Of a stretch of DNA of 64,000 nt, positions 1 to 11,827 are shown piece after piece; within the stretch, counting starts at the first letter, position 1; every line of letters begins with the position of its first letter. The stretch lies in the NCBI GenBank assembly GCA_010015675.1, contig ML976981.1, forward strand, positions 1,524,763 through 1,588,762, written 5' to 3'. The DNA is from Byssothecium circinans. Taxonomy: Eukaryota > Ascomycota > Dothideomycetes > Pleosporales > Massarinaceae. Both the position numbers and the translations under genes were made by a program. A model generated the notes under the pieces. The model saw only the letters and a list, made by a program, of their open reading frames with translations, did no database searches and had not been told where the DNA came from.

Positions 1-715
1 CTCTTCCTCACTCTGCGACATAGGGCTCTTAATTTGTAATGGCTTTTCATCCTCGTCCTCTGCTCTCCCCTTCCCTTTCCCCTTATCATATTGTGAATAG
101 CCAGGTGACGCCATCGGTAGCCCCATCGACCCTAGTGTTTGCAACGGGGATGATGAGGAGGACGACGGTACATTGGATTTGACTTGATCCCAGACGAACT
201 CTAATTCTGCGACGAGCTCGCGTGAGTCGGGAGAGGGGGAGGCGTATTTGTGCATGGTATCGATGAGGGTCGTAATATATCGTCGCTTCGCCTCTGTGCG
301 GGAGATGCCATTCTGCTGTTTCCAAGCATCCCTATCACCTTGATATCAGCCCTCGGACATGTCGACGGTGTCGCGTGTCCCATACCATTTCTCCCGTGCG
401 CGATGCGCTTCTTCGCTACTTCCCTCCGGCCGCTCCATTATACCGTCGACGTCACCCTCTGGTATCCATTAGATACAGTTTACGTGCGAATGGACATGGG
501 GCGAAGTACCCATGGCCTGCTTATACATTCCATATAACTTCAGTCGCGTTGCGGAGGGTGGCTTTTGCGATCCCGTGCGGATCTTATTGACTGTGTTGAG
601 CGCATGGCTGAAGACTCGATCTATTAAATCTCCTATTAGTAAAAACTCTAATAACGACACTCGTCCCTACTACCCTGTCCAACAACTCGAGATACTGACC
701 TACAGAGTCTGACAT
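1..715 (-). CDS. Acyl-CoA-binding domain protein, Atg37/ACBD5-like (C-terminus beyond window)
   Basis: Four exons are supported: 700-715, 510-620, 386-458 and 1-331. The introns 621-699, 459-509 and 332-385 have GT..AG ends and restore one continuous frame of 177 codons. The N-terminus begins MSDSVDRVF. The ACBP fold follows, with the acyl-CoA-binding signature RLKLYGMYKQAMEGD, then ERPEG, KWDAW and a final TEAKRRYITTLIDTMHKYA helix (about residues 5-100). After the domain comes a Ser/Pro-rich then acidic linker that runs off the window. Small free ACBPs are about 90 residues. The long extension matches the tail-anchored fungal family that includes the pexophagy factor Atg37 and human ACBD5, which bind long-chain acyl-CoA at peroxisomes. 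The diagnostic C-terminal membrane anchor would lie outside the window, so the Atg37 assignment is inference. The ACBP domain itself is secure. Confidence 0.88.
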
Positions 716-1594
716 CACCAGTGCTGATAAACACCCCACGGTGGGGCGCAATTCATCAAATATCTTCTCAACGTATACAGGATACACACGAAAGTCAAGG
801 TGGAATATGCGATAGATGGAGGATTCGGTGGCAATGAATGTAGACGTCGTGCATGGCTGTTAGCTTGCGGATCCGGAGGTGGTGGAGAGAGCTCGACGGC
901 GCGCTCGATAGGGCCTCGGCTCGGAGAAGGCCCGAACACGTGAGTTCACGTGTAAATACCGACGGCCCCACATCTTTCACGACTTCATGCTATCACCATT
1001 GACGTCCTGTCTCTAGGGTCATTTCATTTATCTATTCATTTCATCCTCCCAGACATCACATTTAGCGATAAATTCCGTCCATGGACACATCTGCGTAGCA
1101 GTACTCCAGAGCTACCTCGTACAGTAGCAAAATTTTGGGAAATGACTCTATCACACGCACAGTTGAACGCGTTTCAATGTTAAGTTACTAATAGTACGAA
1201 AAGAGGATTGCAGGTTTCTTCCTAAGCGTGCGGGAGTAGAAGTAGTTGCAAGGCTTGAGTGACAGGGCATTGAGCTTGTTAGAATAGGAGGGGGGATTTA
1301 AAAAGAAGCACAAAGCGTAAATTGGAGTCGTGAAATCGACGATCCGCAATTAGAGTTGATATAGATATAACTGGAAAACGTTTAGCGCGACAACAAATGG
1401 ATTAAAAAGCGTACCAAGAGCCCACATATCTCCAAGGCCCTGCAGCGCCGGAACATCGACCATCACCCTGCTAGGATGGTTGTATGTAACCCATATTGTT
1501 TACCGCGTGGGCTTGCGCGGTGGCACGAGCATGTAACTAACAGCTCACCACAAGAAGAATGGGTTTCACGCCATATGCCCAGGCCTAGCCTTGC
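716..1594. other. Intergenic, no gene seen
   Basis: This is the promoter side of the acyl-CoA-binding gene. The reading frames are short and none continues a recognisable protein. No tRNA or repeat was recognised. Base composition becomes AT-rich toward the right-hand end. Confidence 0.5.
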
Positions 1595-2000
1595 TAGGCT
1601 GGCTTATATATGGTACGGTACATTATAATATATTAAAGTTTAATACTCTGTCTTATGTGACTTTCTTTAAGCTATAAGTATATTAATACTAAGCTAGGAT
1701 TGCTTCAATATATAATACATACACAGCTCTCCCTCTCCCTACGCATCCTTAAATATCTTTACTATATAATAAGGCGAGAGGGATCTAAAGTATATATATT
1801 TAAAAGTTATTAGGCAGGCCTATATATAGTATCGTATATCATAGTTTTACACTCTCTTAAATAATTTTCTCTAAAATGCAAGTGTAGTAATACTAGGCTA
1901 GAAGTACTTTAATATATACTACGTAGACAGAGAGCTGTATTTCTACAATAGCTAAGAGGTCTTTACTGCGCAGTGAGAGTGGAGGGACCTAGGGTACGTG
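1595..2000. repeat. Tandem pair of diverged AT-rich repeat copies (RIP-like relic)
   Basis: Copy A starts near 1595 (taggctggcttatatatgg) and copy B near 1811 (taggcaggcctatatatag). They align along about 190 bp in the same order: a TATATA-rich head, a ttaatactaagctagg / gtaatactaggctaga block, an aatatataatacatacacag / aatatatactacgtagacag block, then a ctttactatataataaggcgagaggga / ctttactgcgcagtgagagtgga block. Differences are mostly C/T and G/A, and copy A is more AT-rich. This fits an old duplicated element scarred by repeat-induced point mutation. No coding sequence survives. The boundaries are approximate. Confidence 0.6.
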
Positions 2001-2109
2001 GCCATTGATATCACTGATGTTACATCGCAGACTGTACTTTTTCCTTTGTATTTCTTCATGGAGGAGAATTGGGAACCGACGGGCCGTGCTCGGCACGTCC
2101 ATTATGCCC

Positions 2110-2691
2110 TATAGGAGGCTTATAGAGATGAAGACCTTCCAAAGTTCTACCCATACTGTAGGACGTAAATCAATACCAATGCAGAAGACCACTGTACACG
2201 ATGCCAATTCCCTCAAGTCGCCTTCTGATTGGAGCGTCAATCTCATCAAGGCCGTCCGCCGGCTAGCGACAATCACCACGGGAAACTATGGTGAAGCATT
2301 GCACTTGGTGAGTAAACTCCCAGGTACAGAGGGCGCGAAACACTTCACGTGGCTCTAAGACTTCGTACTTTCCTGTCTAAGAGCTAAGACGAAGGGCACT
2401 GACACCCCTTTGGATGAGCTTTGTTGACTTTATACCCCCTACTTAGGTGATGAGAGATTGGTGAACGGAGGAGCGGGAACGCGCACAATGCGAACCCATC
2501 CGTCTATGAAATCATACCAATAGATGTCAAGAGAGCGGTCGCGGCTAAGCAGAAGGAGATTGCTGGAGAAGCTTTATAATAACGCTGTATTTGCGGTTGG
2601 CTTTGACGAGGCTTTGGGAGAGACTGCGGAGGAGGTGAAGGATGATAAATTTGCTGATGAAGTCTTAGGGATGCCTTTTAGCGGAGAGTAG
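2110..2691 (+). pseudogene. Degenerate coding relic, family not recognised
   Basis: Two coding-looking stretches lie in order on the plus strand. The first, about 2190-2308, reads ..DANSLKSPSDWSVNLIKAV..GEALHL and ends at a good donor, gtgagt at 2309. The second, about 2465-2691, reads ..NANPSVYEIIPIDVKRAVA.. and then meets a stop at 2576. A shift of one frame continues as ..YNNAVFAVGFDEALGE.. to a TAG at 2689. The join between the two frames is unspliceable (no GT..AG pair of sensible size), so I read it as a frameshifted remnant. No start codon or domain can be assigned. It adjoins the AT-rich relic to its left, which suggests decay in a repeat-prone patch. The stretch 2692-3241 beyond it holds no gene that I can see. 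Confidence 0.35.
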
Positions 2692-3241
2692 GTAGTGAAA
2701 CCCGCGCTAGTATTAGGGCTTAAGGATCAGGAAAAGCTTTATGTATTGAATCCCCCTTCGATAAGTTTTGTAGAGTACAGTTGCAAGCTTATTCCCTCTC
2801 ACTTCATAGTCGCCAGATCTAATCTCAATAGTAGTATTGTCTATACACTGATTTACTCCTTATTATCTCCAACTACTAGCGTCAAGAACATTAGAGTGTT
2901 AACACAAGAAGAAAGCACGATGAAGTGCATTAGCTTCGGAACTTCGAGGATCTGGATCGTCTCAGTATAACTCCTTACCCAGAAATCAGTGCAGCACTCA
3001 ATCTGAACCCCAAGAAATAAAGAAAGAAGTCTTATATGAGGGTGTAGCGCTCACGGAGAAGGAGAGATGAGACTTGATTCATGGATTCGACGATTATGAT
3101 ACGTATTTACTGGTCTAATTCGGCGACTGTAGTTCCCGAAATGGAATATTGATCTCGCCTCATTCATTCACCCAAAACCCGTTCAATAGCTTGGATTCAT
3201 ATAATACATAGCTCATCTGCATCCATTCCCCAAAAACAGCG

Positions 3242-4398
3242 CTACCACTTGAATTCGAAGGGGTCGTTGTACTGGTCGTATACCACAGGAACAGGCTCAT
3301 CAGGCTTAGGACCACTGCAGCGCCAATTATCCACGCAAATCGCATGATCATTCCGAATCTTTGCCCATGTAGTGCCGCTGAAGTCCCAATCAGGTATCGT
3401 GGACCAATATCGGTCAATGAGCGGTGTCAGAGGGCCCTGCTGGGTGATGTCGACTTTGCGGCCACGAGTAACGGTTACTAGTGACTCTTTGAAAGTCCAT
3501 GTACGATGGGTAAAGACGTCGGCCTCCTCTTTGATCTCATCGCGAGTATCTGGGTTGCAGGAAGATCCCGGCACATCTTCAACGGTCGACCTAAATCATT
3601 GTTAGCGGTGCTCAACCACGGGGCTGTTCGTATCTTGACATTGTCAACTTACCGATACAACGAGACTGTCCCGTTCGCCTCCGAGCCATCGCGCTTCGCA
3701 AGCTGGCGCCTCCATTCGCCTCCCCATGTAAGTTTGCCATTGCCTTTGCGGTCCATCCAATTGTCATTTTTACTCCAATTTCCAAGTGGCAACGATCCAC
3801 CGCTGATCACATGCAAGGTCTTCCACCCGTTGCTGCCATGGATCATACTATTGATGGTATAAGAGCGCCCATTATCGCAGCTTTCAAGGAGCACCGTTAA
3901 TGTGTCAAGTTGGAGCGTGGGAAGCAACCTCAAGAACGCAACAAGTCGGAACCCATAAAGCCAGTTTCGCCGAAATACAACATCGCCGGCGTTTTGAGCC
4001 ATTCGCCAGGTGTCAGTAATGTTCAGTAGAACAACATCTCCGGTCACACGAACGTGGCGAATTTTGGAGAGCGTGTCGGGTGGTAGCGACGAAAGCTTGT
4101 CCATCATCGCTACACCGTGCTCGAAGTCGAAGAGCACTCGCTTGATCCAGATATCCCTCGCCTCGGCATGGATTTGATGGCAGGTGCGCAAAATGGCGAG
4201 AGAGTTAGGCTGCGGCACGAGGTATTGTAGGACGCTGAAATAGTCGTGGCGCTCGCCGAATTTTAGACGCGTCGAGTCGAAGAGATAACGGTAGACCTGG
4301 TCGCGAAGCTCTCGCGGTAGCGCGAGAAGTCGACATGGAGCCTGAGGTTGTGGTAAGCATGGAGCGCATAGCAGCGGGGAATTTGCCCTCACCATCAT
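3242..4398 (-). CDS. F-box-like / DUF7730-type fungal protein
   Basis: Two exons, 3653-4398 and 3242-3590, are joined by a 62-nt intron (GTAAGT..TTTAG, 3591-3652), giving 364 residues with a clean frame. Near residues 23-40 is the motif LLALPRELRDQVYRYLF, the F-box-like head found in the large fungal DUF7730 and related families. ILRTCHQIHAEARDIW follows, the conserved second helix of these proteins. The rest is a mixed alpha/beta region with no catalytic motif that I can name. Members are abundant and variable in Pezizomycotina. Some may be adaptors for SCF ubiquitin ligases, but no function is established for this branch. No signal peptide or membrane span is visible. The family call is good and the molecular role is unknown. 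Confidence 0.8.
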
Positions 4399-4770
4399 GA
4401 ATTTAGAGTCGTGTTGATGGTTGCTTGAATCTTCCGTTTTCGCGTTGTTGGGAAAAGTTATTGGTGAGGTAGTCGGAAGAGTGGGAGATTTTATACCGTC
4501 GACGACTAACCCGATTAGATCACACTATACACTTCACCGACAGGTATACTATCACTCCAGACACATTCGATCAATCTCAACTCCATAGAGCGCTTTTGCT
4601 GTACTTAGATCGCTATTTAAATGGTGTTCCAGTGACTGGAACTACCAATGTCAATATTGAGCCTTTATACTTTAAAGCACCTTAGTCATTATGTATGGTA
4701 TGGTAGTGTCACCTCGCCTTCCTCTCTTACGACATGAATAAGTTGACATGATGAGAACTTACCTTACAAT

Positions 4771-4903
4771 GTACAAAGGGCAACTTTCAGAATTAATTAG
4801 GTCACATGCTCGGCAAGATCCCGGTTTTAGCCAATCAACGATAGACTGTCATACAATTTACCGAGCACATGACCTAATTAATTCTGAAAGTTGCCCTTTG
4901 TAC
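4771..4903. mobile_element. 133-bp MITE with 43-nt terminal inverted repeats
   Basis: The left arm 4771-4813 and the right arm 4861-4903 are reverse complements at 41 of 43 positions. The two mismatches are adjacent, TG versus CA. The arm starts gtacaaagggcaactttcag. The 47-nt centre has no coding potential. The outermost TA on each side could be a TA target-site duplication, as for Tc1/mariner-related MITEs, which would put the true termini at CAAAGGGC. The near-perfect arms imply a fairly young insertion. It lies between the DUF7730-type gene and the MFS transporter. The flanks 4399-4770 and 4904-5359 contain no other gene. Confidence 0.75.
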
Positions 4904-5359
4904 CTTAAGGTACGTATGTAGTCAATAGTGGTAGAGGCTTCCATGAACCTGGACCAAGGTTATCCCGACAAGGAAATCCTTCTCCGCACCCCGCTAAAAT
5001 CGACACCAGCATAGGGCCCCGCCACGTGCCCGCCAACGAGTCAAGATACGGAAAACGTCACCCAACCACAGTCGCGATGACCACTCAAGCATGTTCGCAA
5101 GGCTTGACATCAACTGCCGATTATTCGCGCCGTTCCCTGCTTATGCACAGTCTCTCGCAGCAACCGACTTCGGAAAAGGTCGACATGGGAGCTGTGCATG
5201 CGGTTGATAAGCTGCATGTACCCGTGCAGGACTTACATTTGAACGTCTCTCTTCATTTCATCTCTCTCACGTCTCCTCATCTTCGCCTCTGTTCTTCGCC
5301 TCTTTTCCCGCGTTTCGCTTCGTCCAAAGCGGTGAGGAATTCAGGTCATCACAGGCCTC

Positions 5360-7492
5360 ATGATGGACACAAAAGTAGAAGTCGGCAACGATGAGAACGT
5401 GTCGAATCCGTCACGTCGCAAATCTTATGATGTGGACGCCCATATTATTCCAATTCATCAAGAAGCTCACGAAGATGATATTCATGTCAATTTGACGTGG
5501 AGGTCATGGCTGGTGGTTTTCATCACTTGCTTCGCGTAAGCATCGCTACCCCTCCAAGTCATCGTTCGTTAGTCTTACAAATGTATAGAATCATGGCACA
5601 AGTCTTCGTCGTCGTGGCTGCCGGGAGTGTCATCTCATTCATCATCCGAGATTTGGGTCAGCCTGCGATAGCGGGATGGATTATTCAGGTATTGCCTTCT
5701 CTTGACGCTTTACCAAATATAAACCAAATACCAACTACGAATAGGGCCCTCTTCTCATGCAATCCGTCCTGTCCCCACTCGTGGGCCGATTGTCCGACGT
5801 CCTCGACCGAAAACTGTTCGCCTCAATACCACCTTTGATCGCCTTCGCGGGTAGTGTTATTTGCGCCAAAGCCACATCCATGAACATGGTCATCGGCGGC
5901 GGAATTCTGATCGGAGTCACTCTCGCTACTATCTCCATTGTTCAGTCAATTCCTTCCGAAATTCTACCTTTGAAGTATCGCGCACTGGCGAACGGCTTTT
6001 CCTATCTCGGTGGCGCTGTTGGCGGATTGTAAGTTTTCTTCGCTTTGTCGTTGCCTAAGGTACCATAACGTGCTAGACTTCGCACGGCAGTGCTAACAGA
6101 TGCAATTTTCAGAGTCGGTGGGTTAGCCGCAGGTGCCGTGGCAAACATCAGCCCATCAGGCTGGCGAAACCTCTTCTGGATCCAAGCCGCACTACACGGC
6201 CTCACGTCTGTGGGCCTTTTCGCCTTCTACTGGCCAAAGAAGAGTACCGATTACCCAAGGATGAGCTTTAAGCAGTGGACTTGGGCTTGCGATCCGATTG
6301 GCAGCTTTCTGCTCATGGTGAGCGCTACGCTCATGCTGCTGGCTCTTAACTGGGCGGGCGGTGCATACGCATGGAAGGATCCGCATGTGTGTGCGAATCT
6401 TACTGTCGGGATTGTATTGTTCATTGCATTCTGCGTATATGGTGAGGTCTCGACTTTACTTCTGCGGATTGGAGTGAACTTTTAGCTGATTGATCGCAGA
6501 ATGGAAGGGAAGGTCCGATGGCATTGTTGCGCATGTCTTCTTCAGCAATGGCCCAAATTTCTGGCTGGCGACCTTCGCATTTGCCGTGGAAGGGTGAGTC
6601 TTATCTTTCCGCCTCGGTGTTCAGATCTAACTTTTCTTCAGATGGATATTCTATTCCGCCGTCAACAGTGTAACACCACAGATCATTCTCAACCTAGGGT
6701 TTGAAGACAATAGCTGGGATATCGCAGTCCGTCAGCTTTCCTACAAGCTCCCATCCCTTCTCTTTTCTCTGCCAGTGACCTGGTACGCTACTAGATTCAA
6801 AGATATGAGTACGTCATTTCCCCCAAACATCCAACGTTTCCTTCGACGTCTGAAGACTGACTCATCCCATCACAGAGGTGCCCCTTGTGTTCACCTACGG
6901 CGTCTTCCTCATTGCCACCATCTGCTACGCCAACATCCGACCCGACTGGTCAACCCCACAAATCATCTTCACAGTCCTGACAGGTATCGGTTGCTCGGGA
7001 CCCCTCACCCTCCTCGTAGCCTGTGTACAGTTCACAGCACCTCATGCCTTTCTCTCGACAGCAACAGGCCTTGCCTTCTCTGCCCGAGCCATCGGTGGCG
7101 CCTTTGGATCCGCCGTTATCTCCGCCGTCATCAACAGCAGACTCACATCGCACTATGCTTCAGACGTCGGTTCTGCTGCCACTGCTGCCGGACTTCCCGC
7201 CTCATCTATTCCGGCGCTGCTCAAAGCGATGAAAGCTGGGACTGCGACGACGGTGCGAGGTCGGGGGATTCCGGGGGCGAATGCGGAGGTTATGAGGGCA
7301 GCGTGGGAGGCGAGCTATTGGTCTTATGCGAGGGCGTATCGGCTGGGGTGGTGGAGTGTCGTGCCTTTCGTCGCCTTGGCAACAGCCAGTGTTGCGGCTA
7401 TGCGCGGGGTAAAAGAGTTGATGACAGAGAAGGTGGAAGCCACCGTTGAGCGCGAGAGCACTGACGAGGGCAAAGAGAAAGCCATCGCATAA
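5360..7492 (+). CDS. MFS transporter, TRI12/siderophore-transporter type
   Basis: Seven exons: 5363-5535, 5589-5688, 5745-6028, 6113-6441, 6500-6593, 6642-6808 and 6876-7492. All six introns have GT..AG ends and keep phase, giving 587 residues from ATG 5363 (an ATG at 5360 adds one Met). The protein has a soluble acidic N-terminus followed by about 14 hydrophobic segments. The loop 2-3 motif GRLSDVLDRK is the MFS motif A, and YRALANGFSYLGGAVGG and LAFSARAIGGAFGSAVIS are typical of the TRI12/siderophore-iron branch. It is a plasma-membrane drug/H+ or siderophore/H+ antiporter-type protein. The substrate cannot be told from sequence. It stands alone, with no biosynthetic neighbour. The C-terminus is charged (EKVEATVERESTDEGK). 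The family is secure and the substrate is unknown. Confidence 0.88.
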
Positions 7493-10362
7493 AGAAAAAA
7501 GAAGCCCAATGTTAAAACGGTGTTAAACGGAAGAAGCATAGCTTCGCCCAAACTAAGAAGAAGAGTTTCAAAAAAGAAGAAAATGCCATGATTCGTACCC
7601 CCGCCTAGAAAAGAGATAAAAATAATAGCAAAAATAAAGCACCAACATACCAAGTTTACACCAGTCAGAAGGCTGAGACGTAGTCAACCAACTGAACCGG
7701 AATCCGAACAAAGGTAGATGTAACACGCCTCCGAAGTCCTGATATGCCGCACTTTATTGAGAATTTGAGGTTGTTATTAAATATATATACCCCATTTTTT
7801 TGGGAGTTTACTAGAACTTGATGCTGCGCACCTATGCCCATGCGGGGTAATTTGATCGATTAAAATGCCACCCCGCAGCAGCTGTTCGTTATTTTGGTGA
7901 GCATGGTGTGAGTGGACATTTAGGAATGGACGCGAGGTATAAGTGGGAATGAACGGGGCTGGGTGTAGGATACTCTCACAATGTCAGGAGATCTGCTACA
8001 TAGCTGTGCAGCATTTTGTAAGCTCAACATCTAATAGCTAACCGGTGCTATCCTATGTCAAAGTATATCATCTTCAGGCATGTACCATACCGTCCAAGGC
8101 CTCAATAATTAACATCTAAGCCTTCTTTCCATCTAATCCAAGCTCTCCCCCCAATAACCCCACCACCAACAAAAACCGCCTTAACCTGACACACCTACCT
8201 CTATAAACAACTCGCCTAGAATCCTCCGCGGTCTGACATCAGACATGCTGCAAAGCCACACACGTACTATACGCATACCTGAGTCAGGTCAGCCTTACAC
8301 ATTTATCCCCGGCCCGCAAAGCCGCTCCCGAGCACAAACTCACAGCCCCAAAAAGGACAAAAATCACATGTCAATACCCAACATCAGTTCCCTCATAGCC
8401 AAACAACGGCCTTTTGCCCCGTACAGCGCTGCATGCAAGTCTAACAAGCATCACCACAGTCCCACCCACAACCTCAGAAACACTTCCAGTCCCCACCAAT
8501 ACCTATCCGCAGTCTAGTATCTATTCCCCGCTTACAGCAAGACAAAACTAAACCCCACCCTCAACAAATAATCCAATACATGCCCCTCACAACGCGGACC
8601 TCGCCTACCCACGCACCCTACCTACCCTCTCCCAAAGAGGATAAACCTCCCCCAAAACATGCTATAAACAGCACACAAAAATTTCCGTCCCCCGCTGCGC
8701 ACCGGTGCCCGCTCAACCCACGGACGGACAACGACGACAAAAAGTCAAGAAAGAATAATCCTCCGTGTAAAAAAGTAAGAAAGACAAAGGAAATTTAAAA
8801 AAAATAAAAAAAAGTCCGTCCGTCTCGCTTACCCTACCTCCTCAAATTTTCTATTTCGAAACGCCCCAGCCGGCTCGCTTGTCGAATACCTAGCTAGGCT
8901 TATGCGAAGGTACCTACTAGCTTCTAAGCTAGCATTAGGCAATAGTACCTTTGGCATGATGCATACATACATGTAAGCAACGCGAGATATTTCCAGAAGC
9001 AACGAAATTCGATCACGGACCTTCGGAATCGCAATCGCAATCCACAATCCACAATCCCGCAATACCCAATCCCAACATCGCTTCTTCACCCACATGGCCC
9101 AGCAACCCGACTTATTAGAAGTTATACCACGGAGAACAATTACAATATGATGTGCTCGCTGACCGTCATCGTCCCGAACTCCTGAAGATCAATTAGTTGT
9201 TTTTTTAATAATAATAAACTGCCAAACTGCCCACGTGCTGACGGGAAGGGACAGGGATCCCAGCACAGACTGCAGTACGGCGGCCGGCGACGGTTTCAAA
9301 ACGAACAGGACGTTTCCGAAATGATATCAAGTCCGTGGGCGTTTTAGGAAAATTTAACATGTTGATGGGATGGTCGCAGATTACATCCCTGCGGGGAAAT
9401 TGCTGCGCCTGCCTTGTTCCGGACTTTGTTTTGGCTCGTGATCCTCAGGCATACCGGGTGAGGCAATGATGCCAGAGATGCAGGTACCGTTCACGAACAC
9501 GTGAATGATGGGGGAAGATCACGAAGATCATGAAGATCGCGAAAATTAGTGCTCAGGATGCGGGAAATATTGGCGACGATGGAGTTTTGAAAGTTGACCA
9601 TCTGAATTTCGATAGACTTCTCGGAACACACAAACATGGCGTCCTACTCCTCCCTCCCCAGGACTATGCCTCCCTCCCATCCATCCAGTCCCATCCCTTC
9701 ATCCATTTGCAATAAACATAAGAAACAAGTAAACGCCGCCCTAGAGGAGTCGGTTGGCATAACCAACATGACTAAGAAGTGAAAAAGTAAGGGTACAAAA
9801 GCGATAGTCGGAAAAGAAAAAGGTATTGAGCTCGAATTAAACAAAAAATTGGGCGTGTGCGAAACGGAAACAACAACCTCATACAGCGTGAGACCCTGTA
9901 CGTTTCAACAGCACCAACAAGGGAGAAGGCCAAACGTGGCGGCCACGTCATCATACCGTAAGCAAAACATCAACAATCCATCCCTTCATCCTTGCGTAGC
10001 AACACGTAAGAAAGAAGAAAACCAAAATATGGAGTTGAGAATAGTATAAAAATGGTGAACCAGAAGGGGAATTCCGTGCGAGCCAATTAGTTTGCCGGCG
10101 CCTTTTGAGGGTGATATACCAAGGAAATAAGATGCGCGCGTGCGAGGAGTTGCGAGAATAGTGAGGGTGATATGGGATATATGGGGATAATGTGGGGTGC
10201 TAAATCTTGCCATAAGACGAAGCAATAAATCCAGAAGAGTGCGAGATGAAACAACGAACGCAAGCGAGAGTCGTGTCCGCAGACAACAAGAAAGCCAACA
10301 CTCCGCGAAGCAAGGTGGCTCACATACTGAGCAGCACAGTCGGAAAAGGCCGAGGCCGGGTG
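7493..10362. other. 2.9-kb intergenic stretch, no gene supported
   Basis: This lies between the 3' ends of the MFS transporter (+) and the disordered-protein gene (-). From 7500 to 7660 it is A-rich 3'-UTR-like DNA. From about 8100 to 8830 it is strongly C/A-biased, with short open frames that encode only low-complexity Pro/Lys/His peptides. Around 9640-9720 and 9990-10060 there are more A-rich stretches. No splice-joined coding series, tRNA or repeat was recognised on either strand. Confidence 0.45.
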
Positions 10363-11827
10363 CTACGAATGGAACAGATCCCAAGCTCTGGCACAGAGCT
10401 GGATGAATTCTTCCTTCTTCTTGCGCTGTGTTTCAGGGGTATCTCGTCCCTCTCCGAACGGACCTACACGTGGTTGTTGACGACCAAGTGGTGGAGTTCC
10501 CATATCCCGCTCATACTCGTCTCGTGGGCGTCTTCGCGAGCTGCCGCTGCGGTGCAGATCGGCGTGTGGTGGGTACGAGGTTGACGCGTTTTTGCCTGGC
10601 ATGGGCGAAGGGGGGGTTGGGGGCTGGTGGCCGCCATAGTGCACGATGCGGGGTAGGAGATCCTCACGTCCGCCAGAAAGAGAATTGACGGCATCCTCAG
10701 CGGACTTGTACTCGCGGGGGCGAGAGGTCAAAGGTCCCTGCTGTTGGTGTGGCGGGAATCCAGGAGACGGGAGTGGTGGTGGATGATTCGAGTGCGACGA
10801 ATTGCCTGGGCTGTTGTTGCTGTACGGATTGCGAGCGGTGCCAAGTGGCTCAGGGAACACGTCTGCAATGGGTGGCAGGCGGTTGTTTGTCTGCTGGGCG
10901 GGCACGTGGTGGATGTGCGACGTTTGTGAGAGGTTCGACGGTGCATTCGCAAGCTGTCGTGAAGGCGGCATGCCGCGAAGTCCAGTGAAGGACTGGTTGA
11001 TGGGTGCGGACTGAATTACCCGTTCGTTGGCAAACTGCGTATGGGAGGGAGGGGCGATGGAGAGACCCGGAGGGGGTCCCTTCCTTCGAGCCGTATTGGG
11101 GGTCTTCATGGGCCGTCCGAATGGGCTTTCGTCCTGGCGAGGTGTATCGTCATCTAGCGCACCGCCCTTACCACCATGCTTCTGGCGGGCCTCAATAATC
11201 TGCCTTTGCCGTTCCCTAACGTCCATGCTCTTGTGTAGCTGCTCACGCATCGAGGGATCGTTGGTGTGGAAGCCCGGTGACAAGCAGGCAAAGCCCATGT
11301 CATTGGCGGTCAGTGGTGCTGCGGGTCTGGCGGTGAGTGCGCCGGAGGAGTGCACGATGTTGGAGCTTGCGAGATCGAGACGGCGAGGGCGATGGCGGGA
11401 GGTGGTCATGTCGGGAGACGAGGGCTCCTTCTTGACAATGATCTTGGGGGCGGGGCCGCGCGACCTGCTCGAAGACTTGCGGTTAGAGGGACCATCTCTT
11501 GAAGAGGGAGGAGTTCGTTGGGCGGTAGTAGGACTAATGGAAGAAGAGGGGCGTCTGAACGAAGACGAACGAGATGGTTGAGCAGTAGACATACGAAAGA
11601 GGTGAACGCTTGTCCTCGGCTCGCTGTCGGGGTACGGAGCCATCACTGGAGGAGGTAGGTGAAGCATTGTCGAGTACCCGGTGCGAAGCTTTGGAGTTGG
11701 GCGTCACGATGTGAGGAGAGGAAGTTGAGGGCGCAATGGCGGCATATGTTCTTGACGAGCCGACTTGGTCCATCTGGGCTGGCACATGCGGCGCCGGGAC
11801 CGGGGTTTGGGCGACAGCGGTTGTCAT
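10363..11827 (-). CDS. Long disordered protein of unknown function
   Basis: The best model is exon 11595-11827 plus exon 10363-11554 with a 40-nt intron (GTATGT..TTCAG, 11555-11594), giving 474 residues from MTTAVAQTP. An ATG at 11882-11884 would extend it by 19 residues. The intron is very short, so the N-terminus is the least certain part. The single large exon alone could also start at an internal Met. The protein is almost wholly Ser/Pro/Arg/Gln-rich and looks disordered. Ordered-looking islands are a helical basic segment near REQLHKSMDVRERQRQIIEA and the extreme C-terminus TQRKKKEEFIQLCARAWDLF. Short PxxP and basic clusters (RRRPRDEYERD) hint at a nuclear or signalling scaffold, but no domain is recognised and no function is proposed. 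Confidence 0.65.

Noticed and set aside
5026..5394. Plus-strand ORF of 122 codons before the MFS transporter
   Set aside because: It is in another frame from the transporter, has no domain, and overlaps its leader and first codons.
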